Made by a program: the position numbers and the translations under genes
Shown here: in pieces, positions 21,103 to 30,501 of the stretch
How positions within the stretch are numbered: the stretch's first letter is position 1
How the letters are laid out: each line of letters opens with the position of its first letter
Assembly (NCBI GenBank): GCA_018350325.1
Contig: JAEVLN010000018.1
Location: 810,185-874,184 of the forward strand
Direction of reading: 5' to 3'
Length of the DNA stretch: 64,000 bases
Source of the DNA: Globodera rostochiensis
Lineage: Eukaryota > Nematoda > Chromadorea > Rhabditida > Heteroderidae
The notes under the pieces: generated by a model
The model's database searches: none
The model's input: only the letters and a program-made list of their open reading frames with translations
What the model was told of the DNA's origin: nothing

Positions 21103-22891
21103 ATGTCATTGCCAATCCGGTTGATTATTTCGTTGAGTGCCTACTCTTCCTTTATCTTTGGCACACTTTTTAACTCCATTTTGTTATTTTTGGCAAAACG
21201 GCACTCGACGGGTGAATTGAAGAGCTATCGTTGGGTTTTGTTTTATTTTGGGCTGCTAAATTACACTTTGCTCGGCATTCAAACTGTTGGACAGCAAGTA
21301 TAAATATTAACTAATTTAAAAAATTTCACAAATCATATATTCAATATTAAAAACATTTTATAAATAAATAATAACAATATTTTAGATGTTTTTTATGACA
21401 AAATCTCAAGTTTCGTACAATTTTGTGCTTGGACTGGCGGCCCGACTCCCTTCAATATATTGGTACGTTGGCATCTACTGCTTATATGTGTACTGCGCGA
21501 CACTGCACGGGGCCAGCTTAGCAATACAAATTTTCGATCGCTATTTTGTCATTTGCAGGTAAAAATTAATTAAACAAATTGTCTAAGTGACCTGATTTTT
21601 AAGTTTCCAAAAAAATTAATTATTCATTATTATTTCAATTTGAAAACAAATTATTTAAAGGTCTGATAACAAAAAGCAGCGTCGCTATTTTGTCTGGATG
21701 GCAATTGCACTTTTTTGTATGTTAACCTCTGACGGCACTTTGTCACTGATTCAAGTGCTAACCACAATGTCAGTCGATGACAAACGGACGACAACCCAAT
21801 TGCTTGGCGATGACGACATTTTCAGCGAGCAAGACAATGGACAAATGGCATTCTTTCTTGAAACCTCCACAGTCAGTTATTTAGTTATATTTTAAAAGTT
21901 TTTTTTTGTTAAAAAATGAATTGTCCAAAATTTAAAATAAAAATATTTATTTATTTAAAATGTTATTCATTAATGACTTTATGCATTCTCAAGAAACAGA
22001 ACATTTTGGTGTGCATATTTTACACATGTACCATCTGCGGATCTGTTCTTATGTATTGCGCAATTATTTTTTGCATTTATCGACTGCGAACATTAATCTA
22101 CGAAAATATGCTGCGAGTTTCAAACATTAGAAGCAATGAGATGATGAAGCAAATTTTAAACAATATGCTTATTCAGGTCAGCATAGAATAGAGGTTGGAC
22201 AAGAACAGAATGTCGGGATTTGGGCGATATTGGGATTAAGATTACCTTTTTTACAACTAGGGTTGGCATCCTGACCCCCGAAAACCCCGACGATTTTGGA
22301 TCCAATCCCGACCCCGATACCCGACAAACCCCGACCTTTTAACCCCGACTTTTTCCTTGCCGAATGTCGGGGTGCCAACCCGTACTTGAAACAGTGCCGG
22401 ATGAAGCTTGACACTCAGCTTGAAGTCTAGGCTAAAATACACCCATCACCACGTAACCTTGGCGAATTATGTGAATTTTAAAAAATTTTGGTCGCTCTCC
22501 CGTAAGCTTTACGTTTTTTAACAGTCAAGTTTGTACGCGCTTCAAAAGAGCTTTTGAAACATTTGTAAAACAATTTTTAAAAAAAAGTTCAAATTTGAAG
22601 GCGTTCGTGCCGTTCTACTGCGTGTCCATCGGTTTGCTGTGCATTTTGTTCCAGCTCATTGGCAATTATTCGTCCGTGTTGCTGCAGTTGGAAATGCTCG
22701 CCTTTGTGCCACTTCATTGGCTACCGGTGCTGAACCCTCTGGTTACTGTACTTACAATTCAAGACTACCGTACTGCCCTCGTAACAATTCTTAAATGTGG
22801 CAGAAAGAACAATCAGATAACAACGGTATCCTTAAAGCCAACATTGTTTGTTATGGTGAATTCCATTACTATGCGGTTAAATCAACATTGA
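21103..22891 (+). CDS. Nematode seven-transmembrane chemoreceptor (str/srd-type superfamily)
   Basis: Five exons join in phase: 21,103-21,297; 21,386-21,558; 21,661-21,871; 21,994-22,176; 22,601-22,891, giving 350 residues. Seven hydrophobic segments are visible, beginning FIFGTLFNSILLFLAKRHS and ending with the diagnostic last helix motif LPVLNPLVTVLTIQDYR. A conserved TELKSYRW-like loop is present as TGELKSYRWVLFYF. These features match the large nematode chemoreceptor superfamily containing the str and srd families; the exact class is uncertain. It would act as a G-protein-coupled chemosensory receptor in sensory neurons. Intron 4 is enlarged by an inserted GTCGGGG-word repeat (about 22,190-22,390). 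No inactivating lesion was seen, so it is probably functional. It shares no obvious similarity with the srg-like copies elsewhere in the window. Confidence 0.85.
22258..22383. repeat. CCCCGAC-word element with TAGGGTTGGCA ends
   Basis: It starts TAGGGTTGGCATCC and ends GGGTGCCAACCCGTA, nearly inverted copies, with CCCGAC words between. It lies in intron 4 of the chemoreceptor gene. A clear target duplication was not found. Confidence 0.5.
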
Positions 22892-23483
22892 ATATTTTCT
22901 AATATTAGAATGTTTATTTATGCGTTTTTTTACAATTTTTTGGTTTGAAATTTTAATTTGTGGTACAACATTTTAAGTTAAAATTTTTCTCGCTAATTTG
23001 TTAAAATTATAAAAAAAAAGTGGAATTCAAATTATGTCAAAAAGAGTATAAATTGATACTAATGTTTCATAAAAACTATTTACTTTTCAAATATTAATTA
23101 AATTGTTTGAGTTTAAAATATTTATAGAAATTTTCAAAAAAAAAATGCTTTATTTCGGGCTTTTGACAAAAAAAAATCCGAAATTAAATCCGGGAATTTA
23201 CAAAAATTGGCGGATTTTTCATAGTTTGGAATAAAAAATTCTTGAAGAAATTCAATATATTAGGCATTTTTCCCGAAAATTTCTTAGGGAAAATGCAATA
23301 AACACAAAAACGTACCATTAAAAAAAATGTTTCAAACCACAAATACACGCCTAAAATTGCTTTTTCTTGGACCAAAAACGCCGATATTTTCCGAATTATT
23401 TTCGATATTTTAAAACTGTGTATATTCTATTTACAATTTAAGCGGAAAATAAATAAAGATTGACGAATTTTGAAGGTTATCAT

Positions 23484-24102
23484 TAGGGTTCGGAAACTCA
23501 TGGAAATCCATTTTTTTGCGAACTGGGGATGCCCCGAAATGCACGAAAAACACATTTTTAGCTTGATTTGAAGCTTCTAGGACCGATTTTTAAATCCATA
23601 TTTTTCCATATTTCGTCCATATTTTCCATTTATGTCCATATTTTTCCATATTTCGCGATTTATGTCCATATTTCCATATTTCGTCCATATTTTCCATTTA
23701 TGTCCATATTTTTCCATATTTCGCGATTTATGTCCATATTTCCATATTTCGTCCATATTTTCCATTTATGTCCATATTTTTCCATATTTCGCGATTTATG
23801 TCCATATTTCCATATTCACAAAAGTTCAAAAAAGTCGTCAAAAATGCCAAAATAGTCACAAAAGTCTAAAAAAGTCGCCAAAACCCTTGAAAATTTGGAA
23901 ATGTATCTCATCAGCAATTTTAACCAGTGATGAATGAATTTGAAGAATTTTGGGGAAATTTTATATTGAATTTGGAAAAATTTATGTCCATATTTTCAAT
24001 TTTTATGTCCATATTTTGGTGTTTTGTCCATGTTTTGAGGATTTATGTCCATGTTTTATGGCCATATTTCACGATTTTATATCCATATTTTTCCGAACCC
24101 TA
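23484..24102. mobile_element. 619-bp hAT-type element with CCATATTT-word interior
   Basis: The ends TAGGGTTCGGAAA and TTTTCCGAACCCTA are inverted repeats flanked by identical GTTATCAT (23,476-23,483 and 24,103-24,110). The interior is a 63-bp tandem array (about 3.5 units of TTTATGTCCATATTT words, 23,600-23,820) plus noncoding sequence. The same words recur at 24,233-24,684, 34,700-34,840 and 48,880-49,000. Confidence 0.85.
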
Positions 24103-24232
24103 GTTATCATGCAAAAATTGACGTCCGTTTTAGCGCCTTTTTTAATCAATATTTTGGCACAAGGGGTTTGGTCAATATTTTAAGTTAATTTTAACGTTTA
24201 TCTCAATATAAATCCCAGGCCCTACTTATTAC

Positions 24233-24684
24233 TAGGGCTGCGATTTATATGGATAAAAAATCTCGAAATATGGCCATAAAATATGGATGAAAAACTGCAA
24301 AATATGGACGAAATATGGATAAAAATTTTTTCAATATGGACGAAATATGGATAAAAATTTTTTCAAATATTGCAAAAAATGAGCAAGATTTCCTAATAGA
24401 AAAATTTTCAATTTTTTGGTGGCAGAATTTTTAGTCACGAAAAAGTCAATTTTTAGGGGAGCATTTTTTGAAAATTTTTAAAATGTCGATCTTTAGGGAT
24501 GTATTTTGCGTTTTTATTGCATTTTTGTTAAGGAATTTTTGAAAAATGGCGAAATATGGAAAAAAAATGGATTATAAACTGGCTCTAGAAGCTCCAACCA
24601 AAGCTAAAAACACTATTTATTGCATTTATACGCTGTCCCAAGTGCGCAAAAAAAAAATGGATTTCCATATAAATCGGAGCCCTA
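24233..24684. mobile_element. hAT-type element, TAGGGCTGCGATTTATATGG ends
   Basis: The left end TAGGGCTGCGATTTATATGG and right end CCATATAAATCGGAGCCCTA are inverted repeats over about 20 bp. The flanks CTTATTAC and ATTATTTT agree only in part, suggesting an old insertion. It lies just downstream of the secreted helix-turn-helix gene on the opposite side of its stop. Confidence 0.7.
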
Positions 24685-24799
24685 ATTATTTTCTGAGTGA
24701 GGGTTTGATCGATATTTATCAAATTGTTTATCTCTCTGCCTAATGTCTCTTTTTCTCTGCACTCGCTTGTAGAAACTCCGTCCGATGCAAATTGCGCAT

Positions 24800-26298
24800 T
24801 CAATCTTTGTTCAAGCCAAAATTTGTTTTCCATCTGCTTAATGTATTTCGTGAAACTTTTAATTTGTCCGAAATTTCTCTGTCGTTAAGCTTTGCCTGCT
24901 TTAATTCCATGTATTGTTTCATCAATTCACCTTTTTCTTCGCTAGTGTAGGGTCTGCGTTCTTTTTTTTCAACTAACAATAATAAAATTTTTTTGTAGAA
25001 TTAGTGTTAAATTTTATAATTTTTTATTTTAATCTAGAAATAGGGATGTATACAGACATATTAAAAGCGGAATTTCGTTTTATTTGGGCTTACTTCTAAT
25101 TTTGGATTTTTTTTTGGCATTCGGCCAATACTTTTTTGCCTCTGTTTTATAAATTTATATTTGACATTATATTTAATTACCTCCAGTAGGAGCTCTGTTT
25201 TTATAATACGACAACATATTTTGGGTTATTCCAAGCATTGGAGCAATTTGAGAATCGCGAAGTCGAGGATTTTCCATTTGTATTTCATTGTACTTTTTCA
25301 TTATTTCAATTATTTGTTCATTTTTGAGCGGCGCCTTTCCTGTATTTTATTAAAACTGAATTACAATTAAAAAAGCAGTGTCAAAAATATTAATTTTGAA
25401 AAAATGGTTTCTAATCTGAGTTAATTTTTGTTTTATACGTTTTTGCGAAGGTTTTATTAGACAAAATCAAAACAAAAATTTTTGTTCCTTCCCCCGCTAC
25501 ATATTTTTCCCATTTTTAAAGAGTTTATTTTGAGCTTTTTAGCACCGATTTTGATGGTCTTTAATGAATTAAATGTGCATAATTCGACGGTTTTCATAAT
25601 ATATATAAATCCGGACCCTATTTTTATATGACAAAAATTCTCTTAATTAATGAAAATTGATGAAAAAAATTAACACAACTCTTTGCTGGCATAAAAGCTT
25701 CTTCCATTTTGTGGCCATTATTTTCATGCCCTTCAAGTCCAACTTTTTTTGATTGAATGTCAGCAAAATCGTTTGGCTGAAGAACGAATTCGTTGCCATT
25801 TGTTGCCCAAACGCCGTCTGTCAAAAGGCGGGTAAATGATAATGGCGCTGTTTTGGAGTCCATTTTATGCAAAATGTCCTCGCCATCATCTTTCATTATT
25901 TTTTGGCCCCAATTTTCTTCCGTTTTCGGTGATTTAAAAATTGGATTTTGTGCATTGCTATTAGCCTCGTAATTAGTCTCGTAATTGTTGTCAATATTTG
26001 GACAGAATCCGTCAGTCAAAAGTTGGGTATATGAAACTGCGTTGGCATTCAATAATTGCGTAATTGCCTCCTCTCCGTCATCTGATGGCATTTTCGGGTA
26101 CGAAATTGAAGATTCGCCAAATTCATGTAGATTTGGTGGAATTTGAGTCTGATCAAGTTGGTCCAAAATTTGTGCATGGTGATCCGTTGAATTTTGGGTT
26201 TTTTCAAACTCTGTTGTTTCTTCACAATCATTTTGAGTATTTATTACATTTATAAGACACGTACAAATGAACAAAACTTGTAATAGATTATATTTCAT
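24800..26298 (-). CDS. Secreted protein with two tandem helix-turn-helix-like units
   Basis: Three exons join with matching phase 1: 25,680-26,298; 25,181-25,339; 24,800-24,960, total 312 residues. Residues 1-21 form a signal peptide (LLQVLFICTCLINVINTQ). Residues about 70-170 are acidic and contain two diverged repeats, DDGEEAITQLL...SYTQLLTDG and DDGEDILHKMD...SFTRLLTDG. Exons 2 and 3 each encode one unit of about 50 residues with the same pattern: basic start, E-rich helix ending MKxYxE, then a helix-turn-helix-like stretch (DSQIAPMLGITQNMLSYYK in unit 1, DREISDKLKVSRNTLSRWK in unit 2). Such units usually bind DNA in transposase- or pipsqueak-type proteins, yet this one follows a secretion signal. 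There is no membrane segment. Function is unknown; a secreted protein acting in another cell's nucleus is one inference, a domesticated transposase fragment another. Confidence 0.7.
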
Positions 26299-26316
26299 TT
26301 TTGGGAGTCCAAATTT

Positions 26317-26580
26317 ATGTTAGCAACTAATAAAATGTAAATTTTAAAGGGAAAAATATAATATTATAATAATATTGGTTCCCCCATATTCTGCCAGACG
26401 CTGGAGGGCGGATATAGGCCATCATGTTTTTGCGTTTTCACTTGACGAAAAAAAGATTGCATCATCCAACTGAGGCTTAGTGGTGAGTGTGCTCAAATGT
26501 TAGCAACTAATAAAATCTCGCCCTCCAGCGTCTGGCAGAATATGGAAACCAAAATTATTATAATATTATATTTTTGGGGA
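26317..26580. repeat. Inverted-repeat element upstream of the secreted HTH gene
   Basis: Arms of about 60 bp (about 26,351-26,410 and 26,520-26,579; key block CTGCCAGACGCTGGAGGGCG) are inverted around a centre of about 110 bp. A 20-bp direct repeat ATGTTAGCAACTAATAAAAT occurs at 26,317-26,336 and 26,498-26,517, so part of the centre duplicates the gene's upstream flank. It lies only 20-50 bp from the start codon and may form part of the promoter or leader. Confidence 0.75.
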
Positions 26581-26599
26581 AAATTAATCAAATCCCGGT

Positions 26600-27210
26600 C
26601 AAAAAAACTGGGACTAATGGTCAAAAACAAAGATTTGTCAATTTTTAAAAACCCCGGGATTTTATAAGGGATTGGAGACTTCAGTACCGTCTCGGCAGTT
26701 TTTATTAAGGAGCGCAGTTTTGCTTCAACGGCCCTGTTTATAGTTAGTTATGTTAACTTTTGAGGCCGCGTCAGCGGTGCCGATAGGTGCCGCCAAAAAA
26801 ATTATCAAAATTTTTTTTTGATGAATTTGTTAAGAAAATTGGTCCAAAAACTGCACAAATTATGTCCAATTTTTCATTTGGGGCGGGGTAAATATTAATT
26901 AAAGGCATTCGCTTCTTTCTCAATAACCAGTGAAAAAAATGGGCAAAAGGAAAAAACGATAAGAGAAAAAGAAAGAAAAAAAAACGTTGAAAATTTTTAT
27001 TTATACAAAATATAAAAAGTTAGCTTAATTTAAAGAAGATGAATAGGTAATTTGATTTGAGAAGATTTTTCACCATATTTAATCAAATGTTGTAATGAAA
27101 ATTATTTTTCATAGACAAAGCTAAATTTTATGCAAACATGCTTTATAAGAAATGCCAAGTCCATACTAACAAATAAATATGTATAAATAAAATGTAATTT
27201 TTTTTTTTAA
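26600..27210. other. AT-rich spacer
   Basis: Contains one copy of the GCGGTGCCGATAGGTGCCGC hairpin repeat (about 26,773-26,795). Otherwise AT-rich with A runs and no coding frame. Confidence 0.4.
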
Positions 27211-27214
27211 ATTA

Positions 27215-28207
27215 TCATTTACTGCGATTTTCATGCATTAGCAGCCAATCACCGCCCACAATCAGTTCACGAACCGGGGGCACCAAGTTGCCATTGCTGT
27301 CTTTAATGGGCCAACCAAACACATAGGTTGTGGCCACACAATTTTGAACATGTTCATTGGAATCCTGAAGGCTTAAAAATACACAAAATTTTGATTATTT
27401 AAAAGGCTCAAATTAATAAATTCAAAGAAAAAAATTAGTTTAATTATTTAACAATTCAAAACTTTAATGATACAAAATAATTATAAAGTTATCCTTATAT
27501 AAGGAAATAGGGGGTAGCCCTTTTATATAAATTAAAATAATTATAATAATCAAAATATGTATTTAATAATAAACAAAAACATTAATTTTAATAATTCACC
27601 TCATCTCTTAGCAGTTTGACCTTGACTTCTTTCTTAACATATTCATTTGGCTGCTTGAATTGTGCACCGCATTCTTCGTACTCATCCAACCAAATAATGC
27701 TTAACATAAAACAAAATAATAAATATAAATTAAATTTGATTTTATACCCAACATATTAAAAACGGACCTCTGTTCAGCGTTTGTCAAGCGAACCAAATCG
27801 CCAACAACCACAAATTTGTCACACTGAAATTTTCAAATGCTTTAGCATTTTTAATTATTATTATTATTATTTTCTTTTTAACTTCTTCGTTTAAATATTT
27901 TATCTACTAATAGAATTGTATTATTATTTTATTATTATTATTTCTTTTTAACTTCATTTGTTATCTATAAAGAATGATTTTATCTATTTAAAATATTAAA
28001 TGGCATTTCTTAATAAACTTCTTCATGTGCATTATTGTCCAACAAAACCAATGCTGGGTAGTCAAAAGCAAACTCGTCACAATATACACGATACAATTGG
28101 GCCTTCTCGAGCATAGCTTTGCCGATCCACTCTGACTCAGATGCCAATTTATGTGCCATTTCACCGTCAAATCCTTTTCGTAGTGTTCCATAAACAAATA
28201 AAAACAT
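27215..28207 (-). CDS. Gamma-glutamylcyclotransferase-like (AIG2/GGCT-fold) protein
   Basis: Four exons join in phase: 28,019-28,207; 27,768-27,823; 27,600-27,699; 27,215-27,364, total 164 residues. The N-terminus MFLFVYGTLRKGF carries the YGTLRxG signature that binds the substrate backbone. FDYPALVL follows, then VVVGDLVRL, then WLDEYEECG with the LDEYE motif whose first glutamate region supplies the catalytic acid. The C-terminus includes VATTYVFGWPI. Length fits the gamma-glutamylaminecyclotransferase and GGCT family (about 150-190 residues), cytosolic enzymes that release 5-oxoproline from gamma-glutamyl amino compounds or crosslinks. The segment between the first and second exons is a few residues shorter than usual. 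It reads on the same strand as its neighbours and is spaced about 0.9 kb from the secreted gene. Confidence 0.85.
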
Positions 28208-28209
28208 CG

Positions 28210-29250
28210 CCTTAAAATTAAAAAAATTATCAATTTCGGAAAGTTTTACAAACCATAAATTTGTTTATTGTTTACAAAATATAAAATTTTTTTGTTTTTG
28301 TTAAAAATTATTCTTTAAAAACGAACCGTTTGGAGTTTTTTATTTTTTTATTACATATGTAAATTTAAAAATTTTTTAAAAGATTAATAAAAGAATTGTT
28401 TGCAATAAATTAAACAATTTTCTAACAAATATTTTTCCCATTTTGTAAAGTTTCTTCTTTGCATTTGTACATATTATTGATGTGAGTTAAGGGGAACATT
28501 CATCGTTTAAAGAACAAACATCGATTTTATTTCTGAAATAATAATCAGCCACATTCTACTCTCCAAAATTTATATTTTAAGAAGGTGCAAATTATAAATA
28601 AAGTTAAATTAATAAACCTTCTGTCGTAATTATATCAAGTAAAAAAATATAAAATTATATTAGAGATTTAATAATCATCGATAATTGGGGATTTATTGCT
28701 TATTCTACATATTTCGTTAAAAATTTTTATGAAGTTTTACAAATTTTATTTGAGTTTTTTTTGCACATAATATCTCAAAAAAATAGTTGTTTTCAAATGA
28801 TTTTTAAGCGCGAATTGGCTTAATTTTAATGCCTATTTTGAGGTTGTTGTATGTGATGAAAACTATTCAAATCCATGCGTTAAAGGCTTTCTAGAAATTT
28901 CTTAAAATAATTGAAATTCTGAAATAGGTAAACATGAGAATTTATTTTTACCTTTAGTTTACATATATTTTAAAATTTACCCGATAAATAAAAACCACAA
29001 TCTCGGCCTAGACAAGAACACGCAATCGACACGCATGCCATGCCATCATTTATGCCAAAAAAACCCCCCAAAACAGTTTTTAATAATGAAATAAAAAGCA
29101 CCGAAAACAAAATAAAATATATGGATACATAAAAAGGATTGTGCATCAATTTTTACGGGGGGGGGGGAGTAATCGATTAGCACAAAAATCCTTCTGCTGG
29201 TTTGTATGATTCATGTCCGTTTGCCACACTAATAGACAGCCCATCTCGAC
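28210..29250. other. AT-rich spacer
   Basis: Nothing codes here on either strand. It includes a poly-G run at 29,158-29,168 next to the 3' end of the Q/Y-rich gene. Confidence 0.4.
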
Positions 29251-29260
29251 CATTGACGGT

Positions 29261-30303
29261 TTAATATTGGTGAAAAGACTGCGATGGATGTTGTCCTCCT
29301 TGATGTTGTTGTTGTGATCGAACAGGACCCCCCGCTTGACGCTGCTGTCGTTGATCACCATAATGTTGTTGCTGCTGCTGCTGCTGTCGATGATGATATT
29401 GCGGTGGAGCAGTACCCGCTTGATACTGCTGCTGCTGTGTTGGATCTCCATAATACAGTCCTGGAGCTTGACCCCCGATATGGTGCTGTACTGCTTGACC
29501 TTGATGAAACGGTACGTGACCATGAGCCGCCATATGAGGTGGCATCATCTGCTGCTGGCCACTCTGATTGTTGTACGGCTGCTGATCATCATCATATTCC
29601 GCATAATAATAGTCAGGATTATTTTCTAAATAATACTGATGCTGCTGCTGCTGTTCATCTTCTAAATAGTATTGATCATCCTCATACTCTTCTTGCCCAT
29701 CATCTTCGGTGTCTAAAGTACAAAACAAAAAGTTTAAATTTAAATAAATATCTGTAATAAAAATAAAGCATATACTTTATATATATTATATTTAAAAAAA
29801 TGAAATTAATAAAATAGGGTCGTAGCACGGTCGGTTAATCCAATGTTTTATCCAATTTTAAAACGTTTAAAAGTTTGTTCTTATTTGCTGATAGCGCCGC
29901 CGTGTGACAAATTGAACATTTTAACAATATTTGTTAAGAAATAGGTCTATACTTTAGGGGTTTTCAAATAAAAAGGTGTCAATTCGGAAACGAAAATCCT
30001 GAGAAAAATTGTCGGGTTGGAAATCAAAACAGATTAATTGGGGGGGAGGGGGTGCATTTTTTTTTAAACCGAAACTGCTAAACCGGTGGTTACCGGTTAT
30101 CGGGTTAGACCGGCTTTTCGTCCCCCGCTTTTCGGTTTTTGGACCAAAAAAGCCAATTTTCGGTTCGGTCGACCGTGCCGCCCAACTCCCTAACACTGCT
30201 GACCATTCTCGGCGAGTTCAAATTGATCTAGGTCGACATGGTACTCATCAGCAGTGAATTTGCGAATTTGATGTTGAGTTTCGCCCAACATCGACCACTC
30301 CAT
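29261..30303 (-). CDS. Acidic, Gln/Tyr/His-rich protein (unrecognised)
   Basis: Two exons, 30,204-30,303 (from ATG) and 29,261-29,712, join in phase 1 and give 183 residues. The first encodes MEWSMLGETQHQIRKFTADE. The second is acidic and tyrosine-rich at first (EDDGQEEYEDDQYYLEDEQ), then Q/H/P/G-rich with three Q runs, ending HPSQSFHQY. No signal peptide or domain is seen; the composition is prion-like. A TTTTCAG acceptor precedes the ATG by about 30 bases, and the stop of the upstream annexin-like gene is only about 165 bases away, a nematode-operon spacing. Alternatively these exons are the C-terminal tail of that gene: a donor GGCG|GTGATG and acceptor AGGCAG|AAACA would fuse them in frame. 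The intron is mostly a repeat element. Confidence 0.55.
29815..30192. mobile_element. hAT-type element in the intron of the Q/Y-rich gene
   Basis: Starts TAGGGTCGTAGCACGGTCGG and ends GACCGTGCCGCCCAACTCCCTA, with CCGGTTATCGG words inside and a CGCCGCCG hairpin-repeat fragment near 29,895. The ends match those of the 12,123-13,008 element. A target duplication was not evident. Confidence 0.55.
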
Positions 30304-30501
30304 AATTTTGACAAAACCTTTCAATGTTTCTGCCTGAAAATTATGAAGAAAAAAAAACAATTAAATATTCTAATTCATTATCGGGTCTCGACTCGAGAAA
30401 TGTTAGCCCCCCACTCGTTTCACGGGTCTCGTCGACTCGAAAAATTTACGGATTTTTGGGGCCTCGGGCTCAAGTCTCGAGTCTTCTCGGGCATCCTTTA
30501 T

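Noticed and set aside
23568..23937. Ile/Phe/Tyr-rich frames at 23.6-23.9 kb
   Set aside because: Translations of the CCATATTT tandem array inside a hAT-type element with exact target duplication.
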